Assembly: GCF_013870525.1 (NCBI RefSeq)
Contig: NZ_JACBXD010000003.1
Location: forward strand, 1-64,000
Reading direction: 5' to 3'
Length of the DNA stretch: 64,000 bases
Source: Amycolatopsis pittospori
GTDB lineage: Bacteria > Actinomycetota > Actinomycetes > Mycobacteriales > Pseudonocardiaceae
This document shows positions 51,266 through 60,544 of the stretch, in pieces. A model generated the notes under the pieces. That model made no database searches and had not been told where the DNA came from. It saw nothing but the letters and a program-made list of their open reading frames with translations. Both the position numbers and the translations under genes were made by a program. The first letter of the stretch is position 1. The number at the start of each line of letters is the position of its first letter.

Positions 51266-51462
51266 CGAAGGCCCCGACAACTCGCCGGGACGTTCGGTGT
51301 CACTGCCCCCGGCGAGACAGGGAACCGTGGGAAGAGGGGCCGACTCGGGGCGACTCAGACGTCAACTGTGCGACTCGACGCGATCCACTTGACACGGTAA
51401 ACGACCAGGCGGGAGCCTTGCCCGGCCAAAACACCAGGTCAGCACGCCGGTGACCCCGATAA

Positions 51463-51474
51463 AGGTCGTTATAC
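51463..51474. repeat. Probable attachment site, right (in response-regulator 3' end)
   Basis: Second copy of AGGTCGTTATAC. It contains the TAA stop and the last codon of the leftward response regulator, so integration would rebuild that gene's end. Confidence 0.5.
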
Positions 51475-52137
51475 GGTTTTCGGTTTGTACCAGACTTCGG
51501 GCCGGCCGACCTGGCCGTAGCGGGGTTCGCGCTGGGCGAGGCCGTTGTCGGCGAGGTATTCGAGGTAACGCCGCGCGGTGACGCGGGAGGCGCCGATCGC
51601 GGTCGCGGCCGCCCCGGCGGACAGGCCGTCCGCGGCCGAGGCGAGGACTTCGGTGATGGCCTCCAGGGTCTGCGCGCTCATCCCCTTCGGCAGCGCCTGC
51701 CGCTCGGTGGTGCGCAGGGTGCCGAGCGCGCGGTCGATCTCGGCCTGACCGGTGACCTCGCCCGACGTGCCGTGGAACTCGGCGTAGCGCTCGAGTTTTT
51801 CCCGCAGCGAGGCGAAAGTGAACGGTTTCAGCAGGTACTGGACCACACCGACGGACACCGCGGCCTTCACCAGCGCCAGATCGCGCGCCGAGGTCACCGC
51901 GATGACGTCGATCGGCAGTCCGGCCGCCCGCAGGGACCGGCAGACCGCGAGCCCGTGCGTGTCCGGCAGATAGAAGTCCAGCAGCACCAGGTCGACGGGC
52001 TCGCGTTCACAGAACCGCAACGCGTCACCGCCGGAATGCACGACGCCGGCCACGCTGAAACCGGGCATCCGCTCGACGTACACCCGGTGCGCGTCGGCGG
52101 CCACCGGTTCGTCTTCGACGACCAGCACCTTGATCAT
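51469..52137 (-). CDS. Response regulator, CitB/DcuR type
   Basis: 222 residues. Receiver domain with phospho-acceptor Asp in DLVLLDFYLPDTHG and Lys in YLLKPFTF; C-terminal HTH of the CitB/DpiA type (AIGASRVTARRYLEYLADNG). It likely controls the divergent dicarboxylate carrier. The ATG at 52137 overlaps the kinase stop (ATGA). Its last two codons lie in the direct repeat used by the neighbouring element. Confidence 0.92.
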   Translation of the reverse strand: MIKVLVVEDEPVAADAHRVYVERMPGFSVAGVVHSGGDALRFCEREPVDLVLLDFYLPDTHGLAVCRSLRAAGLPIDVIAVTSARDLALVKAAVSVGVVQYLLKPFTFASLREKLERYAEFHGTSGEVTGQAEIDRALGTLRTTERQALPKGMSAQTLEAITEVLASAADGLSAGAAATAIGASRVTARRYLEYLADNGLAQREPRYGQVGRPEVWYKPKTV

Positions 52138-53756
52138 CGGGTCGGCTCCTTCGACGACTGCGGCGTCTTGAGTGGCAAGCGCACGGTGAACACCGCGCCC
52201 TCGTCGCGGCCGACGTCGATGGTCCCACCGTGCCGCCGCACCGCCTGACCCACCAGCGCCAAGCCGAGCCCGTGCCCGTCCTCGGGTTTGGTGGACCACC
52301 CGCGCCGGAAGACCTCTTCGACGTCTTCGACGCCCGGTCCGGTGTCGGCGACCCGGAGCAGCAGTCCCTCGGCGTCCGAACGCACGGTGACCTCGACGCC
52401 GGGACGTTCGCCGTCGGCCGCGTTCCCCGCCGCCGCGTCGATCCCGTTGTCGATCAGGTTTCCCAGGATGGTCACCAGATCGCGGGGCGGGACGCCGGTG
52501 TCCGAGTCGTCCATGACCGTGTCGGGCGCGATGGTGAACTCGACGCCGCGCTCGCTCGCCTCCGCCGCCTTGCCCAGCAGCAGCGCCGCGAGTACCGGTT
52601 CGGCGACCGCGCCGACGACGCGGTCGGTGAGTTCCTGCGCCAGCGCGAGTTCCGCGGTGGCGAATTCGACGGCCTGTTCTGGACGGCCGATCTCGACCAG
52701 CGAAACGACCGTGTGGAGCCGATTCGCGGCCTCGTGCGCCTGCGAACGCAACGCCTCGGCCAGCCCGCGCACCGTGGTCAGCTCGCCGGTCAGCGCCTGC
52801 AATTCGGTGTGGTCGCGCAGGATGACCACGGTGCCCATCGCCTTGCCGCGCGACCGCACGGGCGCGGTGCTGACGACGAGCACCCGGGCCTCGGTGAGAT
52901 GCAGCTCGTCGGTGCGCTCCTCCCCCGAGGTGAACGCTTCGACGAGGTCTTCGGGAATGTCCAATGCGGACAGTTCCCGCCCGACCGGGTCGCCGTCGAC
53001 GCCGAGGAGCGCGCGGGCGCCGTCGTTGCACAGCACCACGCGTCCGTCGCCGCCGACGAGCAGCAGTCCTTCGCGCATCGAATGCAGCACGGCTTCGTGG
53101 TACTCGAAGAGGTTGCTCAGCTCCTCGGGCGCGATCCCCCGGGTCTGCCGCCGGAGCCGCGCGCTGACCAGATAACTGCCGATCCCGCCGACGACCAGGA
53201 CCGCGACCGCGACGCCGATCAGTGGCCAAAGACGTTCGCGCAGTTCGGCGTCGATCGCCTCGACGGTGATGCCGACCGAGACCAGCGCGACCACCTGTCC
53301 CTCGGTGCTGAGCACGGGAACGACGACGCGTTCGGACGGCCCGAGCGAACCGGCGTATGTCTCGACGACCTTCCCGCCGCGCTGCGCCTCGCCGATGTTG
53401 CCGATGAACGGCTGCCCGATCAGGTCCGGGTTCGGGTGGGTGAACCGGATGCCGTTCGTGTCCATGATGGTCACGAAGTCCACACCCGTATCCGCGCGGA
53501 CACTCTGCGCGAACGGCTGCAGGGTCCGGCTGGGTTCCGATGTGGACAGTGCGGCGAGTACGCCGGGCGCGTCCGCCACCGCTTCGGCGACCGCGGTCAC
53601 CTGGTCCCGCGCACGATCTTCGGTAGCCTTCACGGAATCCAGGTAGGCGAACGCCACTCCCGCCGCTACCAGTACGAAGAGCACCACGAGCTGCAGGATC
53701 AGCAGCTGGCGGGCGAGTGAGCCACGCCTGGTCCGGGTCCGCTTCGTCGAGGGCAC
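52134..53756 (-). CDS. Sensor histidine kinase, CitA/DcuS type
   Basis: 540 residues. TM1 (LLILQLVVLFVLVAAGVAFA), periplasmic PDC/CitA-like sensor, TM2 (LIGVAVAVLVVGGIGSYLVS), cytoplasmic PAS, then a SPOB-type dimerisation segment with the phospho-His in RSQAHEAANRLHTVVSL and an HATPase with NLIDNGIDAA and DTGPGV. Senses an extracellular carboxylate such as citrate or a C4-dicarboxylate. GTG 53756 is the likely start; the Shine-Dalgarno is weak. Divergent from the carrier gene. Confidence 0.92.
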   Translation of the reverse strand: MPSTKRTRTRRGSLARQLLILQLVVLFVLVAAGVAFAYLDSVKATEDRARDQVTAVAEAVADAPGVLAALSTSEPSRTLQPFAQSVRADTGVDFVTIMDTNGIRFTHPNPDLIGQPFIGNIGEAQRGGKVVETYAGSLGPSERVVVPVLSTEGQVVALVSVGITVEAIDAELRERLWPLIGVAVAVLVVGGIGSYLVSARLRRQTRGIAPEELSNLFEYHEAVLHSMREGLLLVGGDGRVVLCNDGARALLGVDGDPVGRELSALDIPEDLVEAFTSGEERTDELHLTEARVLVVSTAPVRSRGKAMGTVVILRDHTELQALTGELTTVRGLAEALRSQAHEAANRLHTVVSLVEIGRPEQAVEFATAELALAQELTDRVVGAVAEPVLAALLLGKAAEASERGVEFTIAPDTVMDDSDTGVPPRDLVTILGNLIDNGIDAAAGNAADGERPGVEVTVRSDAEGLLLRVADTGPGVEDVEEVFRRGWSTKPEDGHGLGLALVGQAVRRHGGTIDVGRDEGAVFTVRLPLKTPQSSKEPTR

Positions 53757-53916
53757 CCGCTCATACCAGCACACCCGCGTCACGGCCGCGCGATCCCCTG
53801 GCCGGAATTCTCCGAAAACCGCCCACGCGAACTCTATGAACACAACCGTGACCCAGCTCACCTGCCCGGGTGATAGTGACCGGCAATTCCCGAAGACCCC
53901 TGAGCTGGAGGCAAAG

Positions 53917-55284
53917 GTGCCTACAACGGCCGAAGCGGCGCCGCGTCGCCGAGACAAGATGCATTACCTGTACATGGCGGTGATCGCCGCCGTCGTCCTC
54001 GGCGTCATCGTCGGGTTCGCCGCGCCCGGTCTGGCCAAGGAGCTCAAGCCGCTCGGCACGGGCTTCGTCAACCTGATCAAGATGATGATCTCCCCCATCA
54101 TCTTCTGCACCATCGTGCTCGGCATCGGATCGGTGGCCAAGGCCGCGAAGGTCGGCAAGGTCGGCTTGCTCTCGCTCGGCTACTTCCTGCTGATGTCGAC
54201 GTTCGCGCTCGCGATCGGTCTCGTCGTCGGCAACCTCCTGCACCCGGGTGAGGGCCTGCACCTCGACCCGGCCGCCGCGGCGAAGGCGCACACCCAGGCC
54301 GAGGGTGGCGAAGGCTCAGTCGACTTCCTGCTCGGCATCATCCCGACGAGTTTCGGTTCCGCCTTCACCGAAGGCCAGGTGCTGCAGACCCTGCTGGTCG
54401 CGCTGCTCGCCGGTTTCGCCGTCCAGAAGCTGGGCACCAAGGGCGAGCCGATCCGCCGCGGCATCGAGCACATCCAGCGTCTCGTGTTCCGGATCCTCGC
54501 GATGATCATGTGGGCGGCCCCGGTGGGCGCGTTCGGCGCGATCGCCGCGGTGGTCGGGGAAACCGGCTGGGGCGCGCTGCGCAGCCTCGCCGTCATCATG
54601 ATCGGCTTCTACCTGACCTGCCTGGTGTTCGTGTTCGGCGTGCTCGGTTCGGTCCTGTGGCTCGGCGCGCGGATCAACATCTTCACGCTGCTGCGTTACC
54701 TCGGCCGCGAGTTCCTGCTGATCCTCTCGACGTCGTCGTCCGAGTCGGCCCTGCCGCGGCTGATCGCGAAGATGGAGCACCTCGGGGTTTCCAAACCGGT
54801 CGTCGGCATCACGGTGCCCACCGGGTACTCGTTCAACCTCGACGGCACGGCGATCTACCTGACGATGGCGACGCTGTTCATCGCGACGGCGCAGGACCAG
54901 CCGCTGTCACTCGGCGAGCAGATCTCCTTGCTGCTGTTCATGATCATCGCCTCGAAGGGCGCGGCGGGCGTCAGCGGCGCCGGTATCGCCACCCTCGCCG
55001 GCGGTCTCCAGTCGCACCGGCCGGAACTGGTCGACGGCGTCGGGTTCATCCTCGGCATCGACCGGTTCATGTCCGAGGCCCGCGCGCTGACCAACTTCGC
55101 GGGCAACGCCGTCGCGACCGTCCTGGTCGGAACGTGGACCAAGGAATTCGACCGGGAACGGGCAAACCAGGTCTTCAGCGGCCAGGCCCCGTTCGACGAA
55201 GCCACCCTGGTCGACGACCACGCCTCGGACGCCCCCGAAGCCAGCGACGACGGCCAGGAGAAGAAAGCCGTAGCGCACGTCTAG
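53917..55284 (+). CDS. C4-dicarboxylate/proton symporter, DctA-like
   Basis: 455 residues of the DAACS family. Marks: LIKMMISPIIFCTIVLGIGS (hairpin 1), STSSSESALPRLIAKME, and GYSFNLDGTAIYLTMATLFI with the substrate-binding NxD. Takes up succinate, fumarate or malate. The GTG at 53917 follows CTGGAGGC, a far better start than ATG 53836. Acidic C-terminal tail (DDHASDAPEASDDGQ). Divergent from the CitA/CitB-type system, which is its probable regulator. Confidence 0.93.
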   Translation: MPTTAEAAPRRRDKMHYLYMAVIAAVVLGVIVGFAAPGLAKELKPLGTGFVNLIKMMISPIIFCTIVLGIGSVAKAAKVGKVGLLSLGYFLLMSTFALAIGLVVGNLLHPGEGLHLDPAAAAKAHTQAEGGEGSVDFLLGIIPTSFGSAFTEGQVLQTLLVALLAGFAVQKLGTKGEPIRRGIEHIQRLVFRILAMIMWAAPVGAFGAIAAVVGETGWGALRSLAVIMIGFYLTCLVFVFGVLGSVLWLGARINIFTLLRYLGREFLLILSTSSSESALPRLIAKMEHLGVSKPVVGITVPTGYSFNLDGTAIYLTMATLFIATAQDQPLSLGEQISLLLFMIIASKGAAGVSGAGIATLAGGLQSHRPELVDGVGFILGIDRFMSEARALTNFAGNAVATVLVGTWTKEFDRERANQVFSGQAPFDEATLVDDHASDAPEASDDGQEKKAVAHV

Positions 55285-55298
55285 CGCACGGCCACGGT

Positions 55299-55345
55299 GA
55301 AGAACCGCGGTGCGAGGGTCCCCCGTCCTCGCACCGCGGTTCTTC
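55299..55345. terminator. Terminator after dctA-like gene
   Basis: GAAGAACCGCGGTGCGAGG (55299-55317) pairs perfectly with 55327-55345 around a 9-nt loop, followed by GTTTC, 14 bp past the stop. Confidence 0.88.
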
Positions 55346-55365
55346 GTTTCCGGCAAACTACGGGT

Positions 55366-55947
55366 ATGCCGGACGCCATCGACCACTACGTGCTCAAGCG
55401 GTATTCGAAGCTCCTGCACGGCAACTTCGGCGCGATGGCGGGCGGCCCCGAAGGCGAGGCGTTCCTGCGCGACCTGGTCGAGGACGCCCGCCGGATCACC
55501 GACGAAGAACTGGAAACGCTGTTCGAGGTGAACTGGCGGCCTCGGATCACCGCCGCCTGGCTGATCGGCGTCGACCGGCGGACCGAGTGGCGCGAACGCA
55601 TCCGCGAACTGTTCCTGGAGAGCAAGCTGGTCTTCACCGGGCAGGGCTACTGTTTCGCGCTGGCCCGGTTCGGCACCCTCGCCGACGCCGAGATCCTCGT
55701 GTCCTATCTGGACCATTACCTCGCCGAGCCGACACTGCGTTACGACCAGCAATGGGCGCTCGCGGCCCTGCACCACCTCGACGCCGACCTCAGGACCGCG
55801 TACACGTCGCGCTACCTGAGGCCGGGCGGCCTGTGGGAAAGCTGGTCCGCGGCGAACAGTACGGACCTGCCGTTCCACAAGATGTGGTTCGACCAGCTCT
55901 GCTCACACGTCCAGCGGGCCGTGCACGCGGCCGACGTCAGGCGCTGA
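55366..55947 (+). CDS. DUF6000-like protein
   Basis: 193 residues, soluble, helical. Features: IDHYVLKRYSKLLHGNFGAM, WRPRITAAWLIGVDRRTEWR and YDQQWALAALHHLDADLRTA, a pattern I associate with DUF6000 proteins of unknown role. ATG at 55366. Its stop overlaps the end of the convergent HxlR gene by 11 bp. Confidence 0.6.
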   Translation: MPDAIDHYVLKRYSKLLHGNFGAMAGGPEGEAFLRDLVEDARRITDEELETLFEVNWRPRITAAWLIGVDRRTEWRERIRELFLESKLVFTGQGYCFALARFGTLADAEILVSYLDHYLAEPTLRYDQQWALAALHHLDADLRTAYTSRYLRPGGLWESWSAANSTDLPFHKMWFDQLCSHVQRAVHAADVRR

Positions 55948-56338
55948 CCTTCTCGTCGTAGACGACGCGGGACGCCGCGATCGAATCGCGGTGCCGCTCC
56001 GCCCAGTGCAGCAGGCCGCTCAGCGACGCGTACAACTCCTTGGCCATCGCGGTGACCTCGTACTCCACCTTCGGCGGCACCGTCGGGTACACCGTGCGGA
56101 TCAGCAGACCGTCGCGTTCGAGGTTCCGCAGCGTCAGCGTCAGCATCCGGCGGCTGATGCCCTCCACCGACCGTTCCAGCTCGGTGAACCGCACCGGACC
56201 GCGCGTGGCCTCCAGCAGGATGCCGATCGCCCACTTCCCGCTGATCCGGTTGATCACCTCGAGCACGGTGCAGACCTCGAGTTTTTCCGGGTCGACCACC
56301 CTGGCCTGCGCGGTCACATCGGTGTTCCCCTGGGACAT
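55937..56338 (-). CDS. HxlR-family regulator
   Basis: 133 residues. HxlR winged helix: CTVLEVINRISGKWAIGILL, GPVRFTELERSVEGISRRML and the YPTVPPKVEYEVT wing. Single Cys in the usual position for redox or electrophile sensing. The ATG at 56338 follows GGAGG. Divergent from an MFS exporter, with the perfect dyad at 56394-56413 as likely operator. Confidence 0.9.
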   Translation of the reverse strand: MSQGNTDVTAQARVVDPEKLEVCTVLEVINRISGKWAIGILLEATRGPVRFTELERSVEGISRRMLTLTLRNLERDGLLIRTVYPTVPPKVEYEVTAMAKELYASLSGLLHWAERHRDSIAASRVVYDEKVSA

Positions 56339-56393
56339 CAAAGTGCCTCCTTCCGGCAAGGAACAGAGTCACACAAGATGGGCGCTGTAACAA

Positions 56394-56413
56394 GTGATGC
56401 ACCAAGGCATCAC
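56394..56413. promoter_or_regulatory. Probable HxlR operator
   Basis: GTGATGC-ACCAAG-GCATCAC, a perfect 7-bp dyad, lies 18 bp before the MFS start and between the divergent genes. Confidence 0.65.
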
Positions 56414-56431
56414 CTGGGGAAATCGTCACAG

Positions 56432-57853
56432 ATGGGTACCTCCATGCCTCAGCGCGCTCTCGCTCTCGCCGTGCTCTGCGCCGTCTCGCTGATGGTCGTC
56501 CTCGACGGCTCGATCGTCGCCGTCGCGCTGCCCGCGATCCAGAACGACCTCGGCTTCACGCCGTCCACCCTGGCCTGGGTGGTCAACGCCTACCTGATCG
56601 CCTTCGCCGGGTTGCTGCTGTTGTCCGGCAGGCTGGGCGATCTGCTCGGCCGAAAACGGGTCTTCCTCGCCGGACTCGGCGTGTTCACTCTCGCCTCCCT
56701 GCTGTGCGGCATCGCGCAGGACCAGACCCAGCTCGTCGTCTTCCGGTTCCTGCAGGGCGCCAGCGGCGCGCTCGCCTCGGCCGTCGTACTCGGCATGATC
56801 ACCACGCTCTACCCGGAGCCGCGAGCGCGAGCGAAGGCCATCGGCGTCTACAGCTTCACCCAGGCCGCCGGAGCGTCGATCGGGCTCATCGCGGGAGGGA
56901 CGCTCACGCAGTTGCTCGACTGGCACTGGACGTTCTACATCAACCTGCCGATCGGCGCGGTGGCGCTGGTGATGGCCGTCCGGCTACTGGCGGACGATCG
57001 CGACCCCGGACCGCGTGGCGGCACCGACATCGCCGGCGCCGGGCTCGTCACCGGCGGGCTGATGCTGCTGGTCTACACGATCGTCAAGGCCGAGGAGTAC
57101 TCGTGGGCCGACGCCCGCACGCTCGGACTGCTCGCGGTCTCGCTCCTGCTGCTCGCCGGATTCGTGCTGCGACAGGCGAAGGCCCGCGAACCGTTGCTGC
57201 CGCTGAGGATCTTCCGCTCGCGGGCGGTGTCCGGGGCGAACGCGGTGATGGTCCTGATGGTCGCCGGGCTGTTCGGCTTCCAGTTCATCACCGCGCTCTA
57301 CCTGCAGCGGGTACTTCAGTTGGACGCGCTGAGCACCGGATTCGCCTTCCTGCCCGCCCCGGTCTCGATCGCGGTGATGTCGCTGGTCTTCGCGGAGAGG
57401 CTGAATCACCGCTTCGGGGCGCGGACGGTACTCGTCACCGGTCTCTCGCTGGTCGCGCTGGCACTCGGCTTCCTCGCCATGGTCGAAGCGGACGGGAACT
57501 ACGCGATGGACGTCCTCCCCGCGCTCGTCCTGATGGGCATCGGATTCGGCGCGGCGATGCCGGCGCTGATGGGGCAGGCGATGTCCGGCGCCGACCCCGC
57601 CGACGCCGGGGTCGCCTCCGGGCTGATCAACACGACCCAGCAGATCGGTGCCGCCGTCGGCACGGCCGTACTCGCGACGGCGGCCGCGTCCCGCACCGGT
57701 TCCCTGCTGGCCGAAGGCGCGGCGACGCCCGAAGCGCTGACCGGTGGGTACCGGACCGCGTACGCGCTGAGTGCGGGGCTGCTCGCCCTCGCCGTCTTCG
57801 TCTCCGCGGTGGTCCTGCGCGAACGGAAGACTCAGGAGGTGATCGTCGCGTAA
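56432..57853 (+). CDS. MFS drug exporter, DHA2 (14-TM) family
   Basis: 473 residues, about 14 membrane segments. Motif A-like GRLGDLLGRKRVFLAGL; MVVLDGSIVAVALPAIQNDL is the DHA2 opening. Likely proton-coupled efflux of drugs or metabolites, controlled by the divergent HxlR. ATG 56432 or 56444 both possible; neither has a strong Shine-Dalgarno. The last 22 bp overlap the convergent nitrilase-type gene. Confidence 0.92.
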   Translation: MGTSMPQRALALAVLCAVSLMVVLDGSIVAVALPAIQNDLGFTPSTLAWVVNAYLIAFAGLLLLSGRLGDLLGRKRVFLAGLGVFTLASLLCGIAQDQTQLVVFRFLQGASGALASAVVLGMITTLYPEPRARAKAIGVYSFTQAAGASIGLIAGGTLTQLLDWHWTFYINLPIGAVALVMAVRLLADDRDPGPRGGTDIAGAGLVTGGLMLLVYTIVKAEEYSWADARTLGLLAVSLLLLAGFVLRQAKAREPLLPLRIFRSRAVSGANAVMVLMVAGLFGFQFITALYLQRVLQLDALSTGFAFLPAPVSIAVMSLVFAERLNHRFGARTVLVTGLSLVALALGFLAMVEADGNYAMDVLPALVLMGIGFGAAMPALMGQAMSGADPADAGVASGLINTTQQIGAAVGTAVLATAAASRTGSLLAEGAATPEALTGGYRTAYALSAGLLALAVFVSAVVLRERKTQEVIVA

Positions 57854-58536
57854 GCCCACTCGGAGAGCTCGCCGCCGAGGCGCACCTCGGCGGCGCCTCC
57901 GGGTTTCCAGACCCCGCTGCCACCGAACGCCGCCATCCCCCCGGTCTTCCCCGAGTACTGGGAAAGCACGACCCACATCCCGTGCCCGGCGGCGACGCCG
58001 ACCTGGGCGAGCAGCCTGTCTTCCTGACCTTCACTGAAGAGTGCGCTGAGGACGTAGACCTCGGCACCGGCCTCGGCGAGTTCCCGGGAGTGGTCCGGGT
58101 TGGCGGCGTCGAGGCAGATCGCCAAGCCGAGCCGCCGACCGTGGACCTCGATGATCACCTGTCGGCGGCCTGGTTCGAAAAGCTCGTCTTCACTGTCGTG
58201 GAGATTGCGTTTCGCATAGGTGGCAACGGTTTCGCCATCGGGACCGAGGACGAGCGAACCGATGTGCCGCCGGCCGTCCTCCACGAGGGGAAGTCCGATG
58301 ACGGCGTGGACTCCGCTCTCCCGGCAGGCTTCCCGGAGCGGTTCGAGGCGCGGATCATCCCGCGTCAGCCAGAGTCCCGGGTCCGCGGCGAGCGCGTCGA
58401 ACTCCAGGCCGATCAGGGAAAGTTCGGGGAAGACGCAGAGATCGGCCTCCGCGATCCGGAGGAGCCTGGCGTGTTCGGCGATGTTCGCGGCGAGATCCGC
58501 GGGGACGGTGAACGGCTGCACGGTGGCGACACGCAT
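57832..58536 (-). CDS. Carbon-nitrogen hydrolase (nitrilase superfamily)
   Basis: 234 residues. Catalytic triad visible: Glu in VFPELSLIGLE, Lys in YAKRNLHDSE, Cys in AICLDAANPDH. Amidase or nitrilase activity on small amides; substrate unknown. The tail LGGELSEWAYATITS overlaps the MFS gene. Short upstream gap (10 bp) to an SRPBCC gene stop, so it may belong to the sigma-factor operon transcript. Confidence 0.88.
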   Translation of the reverse strand: MRVATVQPFTVPADLAANIAEHARLLRIAEADLCVFPELSLIGLEFDALAADPGLWLTRDDPRLEPLREACRESGVHAVIGLPLVEDGRRHIGSLVLGPDGETVATYAKRNLHDSEDELFEPGRRQVIIEVHGRRLGLAICLDAANPDHSRELAEAGAEVYVLSALFSEGQEDRLLAQVGVAAGHGMWVVLSQYSGKTGGMAAFGGSGVWKPGGAAEVRLGGELSEWAYATITS

Positions 58537-58546
58537 ACGCGGCAGA

Positions 58547-59026
58547 TTAGCCCGCAGCGGTGAGCAGATACCCCCGTAATCCGTGTTGCCCGCGTCTCAT
58601 CATCAGCGCGTGATTGACCCGGAACAGCGGCCACGCGACCCTGTCGAGCTTGCGCAGCAACGGCTTCCTGGCTTCGACCTCCTGCGTGATCTCCAGGCGG
58701 GTCCCGTCGCCGTCCGGGCTCAGCTCGCCGTCGAGCGTCCCTTCGAGATCACCGCTGAGCAAGACCCGGACTTTGCCCTCACCCTCGTCCTGCCGATCGC
58801 GATGCATCCGCAGCCTCAGCTCGTACGGAAGCCGCGAGCGGCAGACGAGTTCGGCGGTGTCTTCGTCGACCTGGCTGACCGAACGGACGTCCCGCCACCA
58901 CGACGGATACGCGGCGAGATCGACGACGGCGTCGAAAACCGCCTTGGGTGAGCCGGGAAGCACCCACGTGTCGCGGAAGCGGTACCAACCGCCACCGCCA
59001 CCGCGACCCGTGGGCGTCACCGTCAC
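58547..59026 (-). CDS. SRPBCC-family protein
   Basis: 159 residues with the polyketide-cyclase/START fold: FRDTWVLPGSPKAVFDAVVD, LAAYPSWWRDVRSV, GTRLEITQEVEARKPLLRKL. Ligand unknown. The GTG at 59026 overlaps the anti-sigma stop (GTGA), placing it in the ECF sigma operon as third gene. Confidence 0.82.
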   Translation of the reverse strand: MTVTPTGRGGGGGWYRFRDTWVLPGSPKAVFDAVVDLAAYPSWWRDVRSVSQVDEDTAELVCRSRLPYELRLRMHRDRQDEGEGKVRVLLSGDLEGTLDGELSPDGDGTRLEITQEVEARKPLLRKLDRVAWPLFRVNHALMMRRGQHGLRGYLLTAAG

Positions 59027-59733
59027 ACCTGCGCCGACACCAGGTTCCGGCCGTCCATGGTCACGACGTCGACCGAGGCCACGTCGTTGGGAGCGACCAG
59101 GGCGGAACCGTCGATCCCGGTGCCTTCTTTTTCACCCTTCGCCGAGACCAGCCAGCTGCCGGCATTGACCCGCTCACCGTTCTTGGTCACCACGACGAGC
59201 TGACACTTCTCGCCTTCGCGGACGCCTTCCGCCTTCGCGTGCAGCCGCACCCAGCCCGCCGCCGGGATCACCCGGACCGCGAGCTGCGCGCCCGTGTCCT
59301 GGTTCGTGGCAGCGAGGTCCTTGGTGCCCGGAACCGGGGCTGTCGACGCCGGCACCGGCAGCGCCACGGTCGACGGTTCGGGTGAGGTCTGCCTGCCGAC
59401 CAGCACGCCCGCACCCAGGGCCACGACGACCAGTGCGGCCGCCCCGGCCAGGGCGAGGAACCGCCGCGGCTTGCGCTCCTGGGCGCCTTCTTCGTCGCGG
59501 ACCTGCCGCAGCGTGCGCTGCAGGAGCAGGTCGCCTCCGTCCGGAGGCCCTTCGAGGAACGCTTCCGGCGGCACCTCGTCGAGGTGGTACCGAAGCTCGC
59601 CCAGCTCCCGAACCTCGCGACGGCACGCGGGGCAGTTCGCCAGATGCGTCTCGAAAGCGGCCGCCTCCGCCGGGTCGAGCCCACCGAGGACGTAGGCCGC
59701 GATCTGGCCCTGGTCGTGTCCCACCGCACTCAT
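59023..59733 (-). CDS. Zinc anti-sigma factor (RskA-like)
   Basis: 236 residues. Cytoplasmic zinc-binding anti-sigma domain with HxxxCxxC (THLANCPACRRE, residues about 30-38), one membrane segment (FLALAGAAALVVVALGAGVL) and an extracytoplasmic RskA-like domain. It should hold the coupled ECF sigma factor until released by signal or regulated proteolysis. ATG overlaps the sigma stop (ATGA). Confidence 0.92.
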   Translation of the reverse strand: MSAVGHDQGQIAAYVLGGLDPAEAAAFETHLANCPACRREVRELGELRYHLDEVPPEAFLEGPPDGGDLLLQRTLRQVRDEEGAQERKPRRFLALAGAAALVVVALGAGVLVGRQTSPEPSTVALPVPASTAPVPGTKDLAATNQDTGAQLAVRVIPAAGWVRLHAKAEGVREGEKCQLVVVTKNGERVNAGSWLVSAKGEKEGTGIDGSALVAPNDVASVDVVTMDGRNLVSAQV

Positions 59734-60281
59734 CGCGCTACCTCCCTTCCGGTCCCCGACATCACGGCTCTGAGCGCCCGTAACGCGTAATAAGATCTCG
59801 ACTTAACGGTACCTGGGGCCACGCCCAGTGATCTCGCCGCTTCGGCCACCGTCCGGCCCCGGTAGTAGATCTCCACCAGTACCTCACGATGTTCCGTGGA
59901 CAGGCCGTCCATCGCCCCGAGCACGGCCATCGAGTCCACGACGCTCTGCGCGTGATCCCGCTCCACCGCCGGGGTGGGCACGCCTTCCTCGGGTTCCGCC
60001 ACTTCCGGCGGCCGTGCCGCCCTGGCCCGAGCGCGGTCGGTGATGATGTTGCGGGCGACCGTGAGCAGCCAGCCCCGCACCGATCCCTTCGCGTCGTTCT
60101 CCAGGTCTTCGGCATGCTTCCAGGCGCGGACCAGGGTCTCCTGCACGACGTCCTCCGCGGCCGCACGATCTCCGGTCAGCCTCGTCGCGTACGCCAGCAG
60201 GCTCCTGCCGTGTTCGGCGTACAAGTGCCGGACCAGGTCCTCGCCCTTGGCCTTCTTCGGCCGCCAGCCTCCGATCGCCAC
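59730..60281 (-). CDS. ECF RNA polymerase sigma factor (SigL-like)
   Basis: 183 residues. Region 2 reads HGRSLLAYATRLTGDRAAAE then DVVQETLVRAWKH; region 4 reads STEHREVLVEIYYRGRTVAE with APGTVKSRSYYALRAL. Closest in feel to mycobacterial SigL. GTG 60281 has GGGAGGA 6-7 nt upstream and gives a standard length; longer starts add an atypical tail. First gene of the sigma/anti-sigma/SRPBCC operon. Confidence 0.92.
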   Translation of the reverse strand: MAIGGWRPKKAKGEDLVRHLYAEHGRSLLAYATRLTGDRAAAEDVVQETLVRAWKHAEDLENDAKGSVRGWLLTVARNIITDRARARAARPPEVAEPEEGVPTPAVERDHAQSVVDSMAVLGAMDGLSTEHREVLVEIYYRGRTVAEAARSLGVAPGTVKSRSYYALRALRAVMSGTGREVAR

Positions 60282-60544
60282 TCGTGTCCTCCCGACGGTC
60301 TTCTGGGTCGGCGAGGACAGTACTGCAACCCGCAGGGGCAAGGTGGATCGCTCGGCCGCGATCGAACTGTGCATCGGCACCGGCCTCTCCTCGGTTCTCC
60401 ATGGCCGCCTCCTCTTGCCTCCCACACGGACGGCCTCGCGGAACGGTTCAACCGGGTTTCCCGGGGTCTTGTCGATCACCGGACGCGCTCGTATGCTGAC
60501 GCCTCCGGATTCCGCCGCCGCCTGATTCCCGGGAGGCTGAAGGC

